Shown piece by piece: positions 8,946-16,389 of a DNA stretch of 64,000 bases (positions are counted from its first letter, which is position 1; each line of letters begins with the position of its first letter). The DNA is taken from the NCBI GenBank assembly GCA_002432025.1, contig DJFE01000016.1:50425-114424 (forward strand). The letters run 5' to 3'. Under the pieces are notes generated by a model, which was given only the letters and a program-made list of their open reading frames with translations, was not told where the DNA came from and ran no database searches. Both the position numbers and the translations under genes were made by a program. This DNA is from Candidatus Avelusimicrobium stercoris. Lineage in GTDB: Bacteria > Elusimicrobiota > Elusimicrobia > Elusimicrobiales > Elusimicrobiaceae.

Positions 8946-9756
8946 GCACTCCCCCTACCTCTTGAATGGATTTTTTGTATCTAGATTCTAATATAGCGAT
9001 TCTTTGATTATCTTCGCACGCAATTTTTCCATAAAAATTTTGCTTATTTTTAATCCACATCATTTCAAAACTAACAGCTTTCAAAATACCTTTATCGGCG
9101 TTAGCGTCTTTAATAGCAGCTTGAGCATTAAAAATAACTTTTCTTGTTTCAAATCGGGTTAATGCACCTTCTGGTAAATGTTTAAAAAATGGTAAAGACA
9201 TTGCCGACACCCCCCCGCCAATTACCAGCTCCTTTTTATATTTAAGAGTCAACTTCGCAATTTTTTGTGCCAATTTTAAAATTTTTTCATGATTAATATC
9301 GTCTTTACTCATTCCCAAAGAGCCCGTCATATCCGTTCGACCCATAACAATACCAGCCAAGTCTTTTGATACTTCACTACTTAAAATTTCTTCCAAATAC
9401 TGAAAACCATATTGAGTTTCAATATTGATTAAAAACTTCATATTCTGGCGTTCTTCTTCAGGAAAAGCCATCCGAGTTGCCTGCAAGTATTTTTTTACAG
9501 CGTAAGGTGATTCTATCATTGGAGCAACGATTGCATTAACGCCAAGGACTCTGGCATCATACATATCTTTTAAGGCTTCGCAACCACCTATTTTAATTGT
9601 TAAATCTAACCCAGCACAAACTACAACATCCTTTAAACGCATCGCTTCTTCTAATCGAGTTCCTTCTGCTTCAAATTCTGCTTTAATACCAACGACATGG
9701 TGATTAGCTTTTAAATCTTTTAATGTTTCCACCATTCTTCTCTCTAAATTATTCAT
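8935..9756 (-). CDS. HpcH/HpaI-family aldolase (citrate-lyase-beta-like)
   Basis: A 273-residue TIM-barrel protein of the HpcH/HpaI aldolase family. These enzymes cleave or form 2-keto-3-deoxy acids using pyruvate and a divalent metal. Recognisable segments are AIVAPMIESPYAV (barrel strand), LINIETQYGF (metal-binding Glu) and GIVMGRTDMTGSLG (second metal ligand). The start is placed at 9756 rather than an in-frame ATG at 9786 because AGGAGA at 9764-9769 is correctly spaced only for the former. It is the first gene of the polysaccharide operon and overlaps the HAD gene by 11 bases. With the ThDP enzyme it suggests a pyruvate-derived building block; product unknown. Confidence 0.7.
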   Translation of the reverse strand: MNNLERRMVETLKDLKANHHVVGIKAEFEAEGTRLEEAMRLKDVVVCAGLDLTIKIGGCEALKDMYDARVLGVNAIVAPMIESPYAVKKYLQATRMAFPEEERQNMKFLINIETQYGFQYLEEILSSEVSKDLAGIVMGRTDMTGSLGMSKDDINHEKILKLAQKIAKLTLKYKKELVIGGGVSAMSLPFFKHLPEGALTRFETRKVIFNAQAAIKDANADKGILKAVSFEMMWIKNKQNFYGKIACEDNQRIAILESRYKKSIQEVGGVLEI

Positions 9757-9837
9757 AGAATACTCTCCTATATAAAAATTTGTCATAATTTACAATTATG
9801 ATTTTTGTAAACATACCAATGACATATGAAACTTTAT

Positions 9838-10205
9838 TTAGAAATTTCTCTCTAAAAACAGAGGGAAAAGGACTTGTGGAAACTCTTGGTTGAGATATTC
9901 ATAAGTCCCTTTCCCGTTCATACGCCGTGCTGTAGCGTATGAAAGCGAACGAAACCTATGGAAAAATGAAGTAGAAACAAAGTAAGAGAAGCGAGGAAGG
10001 TTTGGAAAGTAAAACGGCTGCGTAATGTCAAGTCTAAGGAAGTGCCTTGTCATCAAACAGCCGTAGTTGCACGCGAAATATGTGCGCAACACTCGGCAGA
10101 AGACAAAGGGCTCATGACTTCCCTTCATCTTCTGCCTAAACCAGCCGTTTTTGGACTTCCTTAGAACTTTGGTTTCCCAAAGCCTTCCTATTCTTCAATA
10201 GGATT
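9838..10205 (-). ncRNA. Unidentified large structured RNA (~370 nt)
   Basis: No gene fits here, but inverted repeats are dense. The stems are 9863-9875 with 9903-9915, 9917-9925 with 9935-9943 (perfect 9 bp), 9952-9957 with 9998-10003, 10095-10110 with 10121-10136 (16 bp), 10167-10172 with 10177-10182, and 10187-10192 with 10197-10202. Three A/C mismatches in two of the stems become G-U pairs on the minus strand, and the 10167-10182 hairpin has a GAAA tetraloop on that strand, so the RNA is read from the minus strand. 10011-10020 can pair with 10142-10151 and 10033-10043 with 10155-10165, which cross each other: a pseudoknot or alternative folds. It lies 80 bases upstream of the aldolase gene, so it could be a leader or a separate RNA. 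It does not match my recall of RNase P RNA, tmRNA, 6S, SRP RNA or group II domain V. Confidence 0.6.
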
Positions 10206-10313
10206 CCAAAAACAGTATAAATTGTAAAGTTGCCACTATCTGTGGCTGTACTCTTATACTCCTAACTAAAATCTTATATTAGAATAACATATTTTTGAAA
10301 AAATTACTAGCAT

Positions 10314-10340
10314 CCATAAAGAACCCCTGGGATTCTATGG
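10314..10340 (-). terminator. Possible rex terminator hairpin
   Basis: An imperfect 27-base palindrome, with CCATA-AAGAA-CCC at 10314-10326 against GGGATTCTATGG at 10329-10340, lies 25 bases after the rex stop codon. A T-rich run follows about 10-15 bases later on the minus strand. It could end rex transcription before the structured RNA. GCCAC/GTGGC at 10232-10246 forms a second small hairpin further on. Confidence 0.4.
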
Positions 10341-10364
10341 GCTACTTATATAAGCCTTAAAAAC

Positions 10365-11000
10365 TTACCGCTTTAACTTGGCGCACAGTTCGGCCAGGCC
10401 CGAAGAGATATCTTCCTTCTGCACAATTACCCCCTCCGGCACCGTCAAATTAACGGGGGCAAAGTTCCATATCGCCTTAATACCCGCCGCTACCAAAGTA
10501 TCCGTAATGCCTTGGGCGGCTTCGGCAGGGACAGTCAAAATAGCGATTTTTAAATTTTCCCGCTCAATAATGCTGGCCAGTTGCGCGGTGTGATACACGC
10601 GCACGCCGTGCAGGGAATTTCCCACAATTTCCGGGTGCGTATCAAACGCGGCCACGATTTCAAGCCCGTGGTTTTTAAACCCGGCAAAGCCCAAGAGCGC
10701 AGAACCCAAATGCCCCGCCCCCACGAGGAAAGCCTTGTTTAAATTGTTCCAGCCTAAAAACTTTTCAATCACTTCTATCGTCCCCGCCACTTTAAACCCC
10801 GCACGCAATTTACTGGGCGCGCCGACGGCCTGCAAATCCTTTTTAATAACAATCGGCAGCAGTTGCGTTTCTTCCGCTAACGTAGTGGAGGAAACCAATT
10901 CACGCCCGTAAGTATGCAAGTTATAAAAAATACGCAGGTATTGGGGCAGGCGGCGTATGGTTTGGACGCTAATCTCTTTTTTACGGTGAAAAAGGCTCAT
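10365..11000 (-). CDS. rex: Redox-sensing transcriptional repressor Rex
   Basis: A 211-residue Rex protein with an N-terminal winged helix (about 1-80; KKDLQAVGAP is the recognition region) and a C-terminal Rossmann domain with the NADH-binding GAGHLG at 94-99. Rex represses fermentation genes when NADH is low and leaves DNA when NADH builds up. It is transcribed divergently from adhE, a classical Rex target, and similar sequence elements lie over both promoters, suggesting control of adhE and of itself. Length and domain order are normal. Confidence 0.93.
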   Translation of the reverse strand: MSLFHRKKEISVQTIRRLPQYLRIFYNLHTYGRELVSSTTLAEETQLLPIVIKKDLQAVGAPSKLRAGFKVAGTIEVIEKFLGWNNLNKAFLVGAGHLGSALLGFAGFKNHGLEIVAAFDTHPEIVGNSLHGVRVYHTAQLASIIERENLKIAILTVPAEAAQGITDTLVAAGIKAIWNFAPVNLTVPEGVIVQKEDISSGLAELCAKLKR

Positions 11001-11037
11001 AAATAAAAATGCTCCGTCGTAAACTACTGGATATCTT

Positions 11038-11074
11038 GATATCTATGTTATCTTTTTTAATTCGTTTTTGTCAA
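11038..11074 (-). promoter_or_regulatory. rex promoter with operator-like element
   Basis: On the minus strand a perfect TTGACA (11069-11074) is followed after 18 bases by TAACAT (11045-11050). The element 11038-11053, read on the minus strand as AGATAACATAGATATC, covers the -10 region. Its first half, AGATAAC, and the downstream ATATC recur at the adhE promoter. Autoregulation by Rex is inferred; the element differs from the textbook TTGTGA-type Rex box. Confidence 0.5.
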
Positions 11075-11103
11075 GTTGAAAACGCCCTTCTGCCGAGGAG
11101 TTA

Positions 11104-11150
11104 TTGACTTTAAAACCCCCAAAAGTTAAAATATAGATAACGAAATATCT
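11104..11150 (+). promoter_or_regulatory. adhE promoter with operator-like element
   Basis: TTGACT (11104-11109), a 17-base spacer and TAAAAT (11127-11132) predict transcription from about 11139. The inverted repeat ATAGATA-ACGAAA-TATCTAT (11133-11152) spans that start point, where a bound repressor would block initiation. Its core AGATAACGAAATATCT (11135-11150) resembles the element at the rex promoter. AAAGGAGA at 11173-11180 is the adhE ribosome-binding site. That Rex binds here is inference. Confidence 0.55.
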
Positions 11151-11191
11151 ATAAAAGGTATTTTAAACACTTAAAGGAGAACAAGAAAATT

Positions 11192-13837
11192 ATGGCGGAA
11201 AAGAAAGTTGCCGCTGCTCCGGCTGTTGCCACTCCCGAAGAATTGGAACATTTGACCCAAGTCGTGGATAAGGTAAAAGCCGCCCAGCGCATTTATGCTA
11301 CTTATACGCAAGAACAGGTGGACAAAATTTTCCGCGCGGCCGCTATTGCCGCTGCGCAGCAACGTATTCCCTTGGCCAAAATGGCCGTGGAAGAAACCGG
11401 TATGGGTGTAATGGAAGATAAGGTAATCAAAAACCAATTCGCTTCCGAATACATTTATAACCAATATAAAGATACTAAAACCTGCGGCGTCCTGTCCGAC
11501 GACGACGCCTTCGGTTACCGCAAAGTGGCGGAACCTATCGGCGTGATTGCCGGTGTAGTCCCCACCACCAACCCGACGGCTACCGCCATCTTCAAAAGCC
11601 TTTTGGCCTTGAAAACCCGCAACGGTATTGTTTTCTCTCCGCACCCGCGCGCTAAAAAATGCACCATTGCCGCGGCTAAAATCGTATTAGATGCGGCTGT
11701 GGAAGCCGGCGCCCCGAAAGACATCATCGGATGGATTGAAAACCCGACGATGCCGCTTTCCAACGCCTTGATGCACCACCCGCACATTAACTTGATTCTC
11801 GCCACCGGCGGCCCCGGTATGGTGAAAGCCGCCTACTCCTCCGGCAAACCGGCCTTGGGCGTAGGCGCAGGCAACACCCCCGCCGTCATTGACGCTACCG
11901 CCAATATCAAAATGGCCGTAAGTTCCATTATTATGAGCAAAACCTTTGATAACGGTATGATTTGCGCCAGTGAACAGTCCGTCGTGGTGGAAGAACCCGT
12001 TTACGAACAGGTAAAAGCGGAATTTATCGCCCGCGGCTGCCACTTTGTAACGGGCAAAGACCGCAAGAAATTGGCCGAAACCATTGTAGTAAACGGCAAA
12101 CTCAACTCCGGCATTGTGGGCCAAACCGCTATGAAGATTGCGGAAATGGCCGGGATTAAAGTTCCCGCCGGAACCAAGATTTTAATCGCCGAAGCCAGCG
12201 AAGTAAACGACCAGGAAGTATTCGCGCGTGAAAAACTCTCCCCCGTGTTGGCCTTCTACCGCGCCAAAGATTTCAACCAAGCGGTGGAACTCGCCCGCGA
12301 TTTGATTCTCTACGGCGGCGCCGGACACACCTCGGTACTCTATACCGATGAATCCAACGAAGAACACATTGATATCTTTAAGGATATGCCCACCGCACGC
12401 ACGCTGATTAATATTCCCTCTTCCCAGGGTGCCATCGGCGACGTGTACAACTTCAAACTCGCTCCGTCTTTGACGCTTGGCTGCGGCTCTTGGGGCGGCA
12501 ACTCCGTCAGCGAAAACATTGGGGTAAAACATCTTATGAACGTGAAATCCGTCGCGGAACGCCGCGAAAATATGTACTGGTACAAAGTACCGCACAAAAT
12601 CTACTTCAAACGCGGTGCGCTCTCTCAAGCCTTGGCGGAACTCGCCGGCAAACAGCGCGCGTACATCATTACGGATAAAACGATGGAACAGTTGGGCCAC
12701 GTCCGCTCCGTAGCCGACGTTTTGGAAGGGCTCAACATTAAATTCCGCGTCTTCTCCAACGTACTGCCGGATCCGAACATCTCCAACGTCAACGAAGCCT
12801 TGGCGATTGCCAACTCTTGGCAGCCGGATATTATCATCGGTCTCGGTGGCGGTTCCGCTATGGACGAAGCCAAAATGGTATGGTTGCTGTATGAAAACCC
12901 GGACACCAGTTTTGAAGATATCGCTATGCGCTTTATGGATATCCGCAAACGCATTTACGCGGCTCCGCCCTTGGGCAAAAAAGCCACGATGGTTGCTATC
13001 CCGACCACGTCCGGTACCGGCTCCGAAGTTACGCCGTTCACCATTATCACCGACGAAAAAACCGGCACCAAATACGCTATTACGGACTATGCCTTAACGC
13101 CCGATATGGCTATTATTGACCCGGAATTTGTACTCGGTATGCCTAAAAAACTGACGGCTTGGTCCGGCTTGGACGTGCTGACCCACGCCATTGAAGCCTA
13201 CACCTCCGTCTATTCCACTAACTTTACGGAAGGGCAAGCCTTGGAAGCGATGCGCTTGGTATTCAAATATTTGGAAAAATCCTACACCTTGGGTGCCAAA
13301 GACATCAACGCCCGCGAAAAAATGCACTATGCGGCCACCATTGCCGGTATGGCATTTGCCAACGCGTTCCTGGGGCTGTGCCACTCTATGGCGCACAAAT
13401 TGGGTGCTATGTACCACGTTCCGCACGGTTTGGCCAACGCGTTGCTGCTCACGTATGTAATTGAGTTCAACGCCACGGATAAACCGACTAAACAGGGCTT
13501 GTTCCCGCAGTACAAATACCCGTTTGTGAAGGGCCGCTACGCCAAGATTGTGGACTTCTTACTCCCCCACAACAATATGGGCGACGACAAAGATGCCAAG
13601 GTTGAAAAACTGATTGAGATGATTACGGACCTGAAAAACAGATTGGATATTCCAAAATCCCTCAAAGAATACGGCATCCCGGAAAAGGAATTCTTGGATA
13701 ACTTGGATAAACTTTCCGAATTGGCCTTTGACGACCAGTGCACCGGCGGCAACGCGCGCTATCCGCTTATCAGCGAAATTAAGGACTTGTACCTGAAAGC
13801 GTACTACGGCGAACCCGTCAAACACAAAGCCGACTAG
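11192..13837 (+). CDS. adhE: Bifunctional acetaldehyde-CoA / alcohol dehydrogenase
   Basis: An 881-residue AdhE that reduces acetyl-CoA to acetaldehyde and then ethanol, oxidising two NADH. The N-terminal aldehyde dehydrogenase half (about 15-445) has the catalytic Cys258 in NGMICASEQ. The C-terminal iron alcohol dehydrogenase half (about 455-870) has TTSGTGSEVTPF and the iron-binding HSMAHKLGAMYHVPHG. Length and fusion order match enterobacterial and clostridial AdhE. Codon use is strongly biased towards a few preferred codons, as expected for an abundant enzyme. It faces rex across an operator-bearing spacer and has a strong terminator. It implies fermentative growth with ethanol as an end product. 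Confidence 0.96.
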   Translation: MAEKKVAAAPAVATPEELEHLTQVVDKVKAAQRIYATYTQEQVDKIFRAAAIAAAQQRIPLAKMAVEETGMGVMEDKVIKNQFASEYIYNQYKDTKTCGVLSDDDAFGYRKVAEPIGVIAGVVPTTNPTATAIFKSLLALKTRNGIVFSPHPRAKKCTIAAAKIVLDAAVEAGAPKDIIGWIENPTMPLSNALMHHPHINLILATGGPGMVKAAYSSGKPALGVGAGNTPAVIDATANIKMAVSSIIMSKTFDNGMICASEQSVVVEEPVYEQVKAEFIARGCHFVTGKDRKKLAETIVVNGKLNSGIVGQTAMKIAEMAGIKVPAGTKILIAEASEVNDQEVFAREKLSPVLAFYRAKDFNQAVELARDLILYGGAGHTSVLYTDESNEEHIDIFKDMPTARTLINIPSSQGAIGDVYNFKLAPSLTLGCGSWGGNSVSENIGVKHLMNVKSVAERRENMYWYKVPHKIYFKRGALSQALAELAGKQRAYIITDKTMEQLGHVRSVADVLEGLNIKFRVFSNVLPDPNISNVNEALAIANSWQPDIIIGLGGGSAMDEAKMVWLLYENPDTSFEDIAMRFMDIRKRIYAAPPLGKKATMVAIPTTSGTGSEVTPFTIITDEKTGTKYAITDYALTPDMAIIDPEFVLGMPKKLTAWSGLDVLTHAIEAYTSVYSTNFTEGQALEAMRLVFKYLEKSYTLGAKDINAREKMHYAATIAGMAFANAFLGLCHSMAHKLGAMYHVPHGLANALLLTYVIEFNATDKPTKQGLFPQYKYPFVKGRYAKIVDFLLPHNNMGDDKDAKVEKLIEMITDLKNRLDIPKSLKEYGIPEKEFLDNLDKLSELAFDDQCTGGNARYPLISEIKDLYLKAYYGEPVKHKAD

Positions 13838-13861
13838 GCCTAGTAGAGAGACTATGAAAAG

Positions 13862-13892
13862 CAGCCCCGGGCGTAATACCCGGGGCTGTTTT
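13862..13892 (+). terminator. adhE rho-independent terminator
   Basis: CAGCCCCGGG (13862-13871), a 7-base loop, CCCGGGGCTG (13879-13888) and TTTT form a strong GC-rich 10-bp hairpin 24 bases after the adhE stop. The complementary strand also carries A/T next to the stem, so it may partly stop the converging minus-strand gene too. Confidence 0.9.
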
Positions 13893-13909
13893 ATGTGCCT
13901 AAATAGCGC

Positions 13910-14662
13910 CTACAAATAGAGCAGTTTAAAGCCGATACTAATGCCCCAATCCTTGCTCTTCCAGTTGCCCGCGGCGTGAGTGCTGACGTTGGCATAAAAG
14001 GCCGTGCCGTCATTAACCAATGTGCCGACTTCCACCTCGGGGATGAGTTCCGCCTGGCCGCCGTGTTCGTAATTCATATAATAGTACAAGTTCGTGGTTA
14101 CCCACCACTCGTTGGGCGAAGTGTATCCCATATTTAAGCGCAAGCGGCCCATATTGATATCGTCGCGCGCGTGGTCGCCCGCCACGGAAACATAATACTT
14201 GTACCCCAAGGCCGCATAGGCCCCGTCAAAAAGTCTGCGCAAAATAAACACGGACGGGCTGGCCTGCAATTTTCCGGCTCCCAAGCGTTTATCGGTAGCC
14301 GTGGGCACAAACATTTCCATTTTTACACCGTAGCCAAACACGCCGTCCGCCTGCGGGTTCAGCCAAGACATACTGACCAGAGCATCCCCCAACCCGCTAA
14401 CGGACTTTTCCGGCGATTCGTAGCGCGCGAGCGGTACTTCCACCCCCCAGTTATAGCGGGGGCTAATCACGCGGTAGGTCTTTAACGTAAGTTGGCTGGA
14501 CGAAATCCCCGCGCTGTCGTCAATCGTGGTAAGCGAGGGATTTACCTCAAAGGTGGTGATGTTTTCCGTCGGCACTACCCCATAATGGTAGGACCGCTGG
14601 ATTTGGGCCGACGCCGGGCCCGCAAATAGCGCACAGAACAGCACAAGTATCCATTTTTTCAT
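13910..14662 (-). CDS. Exported, probable outer-membrane barrel-like protein
   Basis: A 250-residue protein with a clear signal peptide (MKKWILVLFCALFAGPASA, cleavage after ASA). The rest alternates polar and hydrophobic residues in short strands rich in Tyr, Trp and Gly and ends in GISIGFKLLYL, with a C-terminal hydrophobic residue as in outer-membrane beta-barrels. The ribosome-binding site AAGGGG precedes the ATG. It has no close recognised family. It stands alone between adhE (converging) and a pirin-like gene on the same strand. An outer-membrane protein of unknown function is the best description. Confidence 0.6.
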   Translation of the reverse strand: MKKWILVLFCALFAGPASAQIQRSYHYGVVPTENITTFEVNPSLTTIDDSAGISSSQLTLKTYRVISPRYNWGVEVPLARYESPEKSVSGLGDALVSMSWLNPQADGVFGYGVKMEMFVPTATDKRLGAGKLQASPSVFILRRLFDGAYAALGYKYYVSVAGDHARDDINMGRLRLNMGYTSPNEWWVTTNLYYYMNYEHGGQAELIPEVEVGTLVNDGTAFYANVSTHAAGNWKSKDWGISIGFKLLYL

Positions 14663-14696
14663 AAAATCCCCTTTCTTTTAATTTACTGGTATTTTA

Positions 14697-15449
14697 TCAA
14701 AATTCAAGGCTTTTGCCCGTTTTTGGCGGGGCGGACAACAGCCAAAAGCGCGCGCCCGTCTGCAAGGTATAGGCCGTTACGGTTCCGCCGGACATATGCA
14801 AAAAGGAATCCTTGCCGAAAAAAAGTTCCTCGCCCTCGCCAAAGTGCGCCCGCCCGCCAAACACATACACAAGCGTATTATTTTCGGGCGGCACCGGGCA
14901 CCCAAACGAAGCCCCGGGCGACAGCGTAACATCCAGCATTAGGCACTCCCCGCACGAGGGTTTAAAGGGGCCTGTTTTCCCCTCAAATTGCCCGCACAGC
15001 ACGCGCACATTCGCCCCGTAGTATTCAGCCACCAGCGGGACGTTTTCGCTCTCTGTCTGCAAATTTTGCGGCTTTTCGGTGCTGGAATCGGCGTGGAGCC
15101 ACAGTTCCGCATTTAAAATATAGACGGTTTTAGCCGGGGTATGGCGTTTGAGCCCGCCTATCGTATTTATCCAGCGGGAAATGCCCGCTTGGCTGGTAAG
15201 TTCGTCTAATAGTTCTGGTTCCTCGCTGGGCCCGGTTACCAAATAGTTTAAACGGTCCCTGCCCGGCACGGCGGACGGGGCCAATATGTCGGAACGGTCA
15301 AAGTCCGCACTGCAATAGCACACGGCCAGCCAGCAAAATGGGTCCAATGCCGCGGCGTTGCGGCGGTCTATCAGGCGGCGGACCACCATACACGGCCCGA
15401 CAGGGGCCTTCTTCCACATTGTTTTTTTGGGTTTTAGAGCGGTTGTCAT
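14697..15449 (-). CDS. Pirin-like bicupin with degenerate N-terminal domain
   Basis: A 250-residue protein related to pirins. The C-terminal cupin is recognisable in GANVRVLCGQFEGKTGP, MLDVTLSPGASFGCPVP and NTLVYVFGGRAHFGE, and the linker ISRWINTIGGLKRH resembles the pirin QLWVNLP segment. The N-terminal half, which in active pirins holds the metal-binding HPHRGFET and H/E ligands, is short and lacks them. Quercetinase-type activity is therefore unlikely; a scaffold or regulatory role is possible. A good ribosome-binding site (GGGAGGG) supports the start. It carries two Cys in CWLAVCYC. Confidence 0.6.
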   Translation of the reverse strand: MTTALKPKKTMWKKAPVGPCMVVRRLIDRRNAAALDPFCWLAVCYCSADFDRSDILAPSAVPGRDRLNYLVTGPSEEPELLDELTSQAGISRWINTIGGLKRHTPAKTVYILNAELWLHADSSTEKPQNLQTESENVPLVAEYYGANVRVLCGQFEGKTGPFKPSCGECLMLDVTLSPGASFGCPVPPENNTLVYVFGGRAHFGEGEELFFGKDSFLHMSGGTVTAYTLQTGARFWLLSAPPKTGKSLEF

Positions 15450-15651
15450 TTTTCCCTCCCACAGGGTACTTACTTTCTATTGTACCCAAACCGAGAGCCC
15501 TTTTAAACACCTAGAAATTGATTAGTTGGGTGCTGCGCACCGGGCCCCTCTATGCGCAGGGTAACGATTAATTGGGCGACACTCTTTTTGCATTGACACA
15601 AGCAAACGAAACAACATCAATAAATAAAACAAAGTCGTCATAAAAATCGGG

Positions 15652-16311
15652 GGTCATTCTGAACTGGCAGACCGCAGGGCTTTCTGGACCTGCTGCTTGG
15701 GCTGTGGTTGTGGGTCGTCGCCGTCATCCTGGAAAGTCGTAGTCCAGGATCTGTCGTTAATAAAAAAGAGGAAAACAACAGATACTGGAACGCGCCGCGC
15801 CGGCAAACCTTCCAGTATGACCTTTATTTTTATAAACGACAAACATCCCAATCGGTAGATCCTGAAATAAATTCAGGATGACCCCTTATTTAATAAGAAG
15901 CCCTTTTCCTCTTGTCATTCCCGAGTGTAGCCGACGCGGAGCGTTCGGGAATCTGTTGTGTCCTTTGTTCCTCTCTTTCGTAACGACGGATCCCCGACAG
16001 AAACACTCGGGGATGACGGCAACAGCCAACGGCAGATCCCGTATAAAAACACTACGGGATGACGACAAAAAGACACAACAAGGCCGTTATAAAATTAGAA
16101 AGTCATCCTAAACCCCGCGGGCCGACAAACACTACGGGATGACTAGGAAATTTTTGGAGGTTATCAGCACAGAGAACTGGGCAAACTCAACAAAGGGCTA
16201 AAAGAAGTGTCATCCCGGACGTGGCTCCGGGATCCAGTCTGTTTATAAAGGCCTTTTCCTTTTTTATTCCTGGATTCCGGGTTCCCGCTCGTATGCGGGC
16301 CCCGGGATGAC
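15652..16311. repeat. Cluster of palindromic GTCATCC...GGATC repeats (cluster 1)
   Basis: This 940-base gap has no gene but about ten short hairpin units whose ends read GTCATyCC on one side and GGrATC on the other: 15652-15695 (degenerate), 15723-15753, 15780-15821, 15857-15882, 15914-15954, 15988-16017, 16034-16063, 16102-16143 (hybrid), 16209-16237 and 16270-16311. Stem sequences differ between units (CCTGGA/TCCAGG, ACTGGAA/TTCCAGT, CCTGAA/TTCAGG, TCCCGA/TCGGGA, CCCGTA/TACGGG, CCCGGA/TCCGGG), yet each remains self-complementary. Loops vary from 5 to 20 bases; some share GCCGACGCGGAGC. The same family occurs at 49959-50243. Upstream of it, 15540-15570 has only a small CTGCGC/GCGCAG hairpin. 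Confidence 0.85.
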
Positions 16312-16334
16312 AACGCCGCCCCAAAAAAGAACAA

Positions 16335-16368
16335 AGAAAAAACCCCGGGAGGTTTTATCCCCCCGGGG
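16335..16368 (-). terminator. Terminator of the accessory Tad-locus operon
   Basis: On the minus strand CCCCGGGG (16361-16368) and CCCGGGG (16343-16349) form a GC-rich stem with an 11-base loop, followed by a run of T (A on the + strand at 16336-16342). It lies 21 bases after the stop of the 1283-residue gene and ends the operon. Confidence 0.85.
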
Positions 16369-16389
16369 CCTTTGATATACATACGCTAC

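Noticed and set aside
9838..10128. Minus-strand open frame of 96 codons
   Set aside because: It lies wholly within the structured RNA, its codons follow the stems, it has no ribosome-binding site and its composition (many Phe, Arg, Tyr) is unlike the neighbours. Treated as a by-product of the RNA.
15652..16311. CRISPR array
   Set aside because: Units are palindromes of varying sequence with irregular spacing, not identical direct repeats with uniform spacers, and no cas genes are present.
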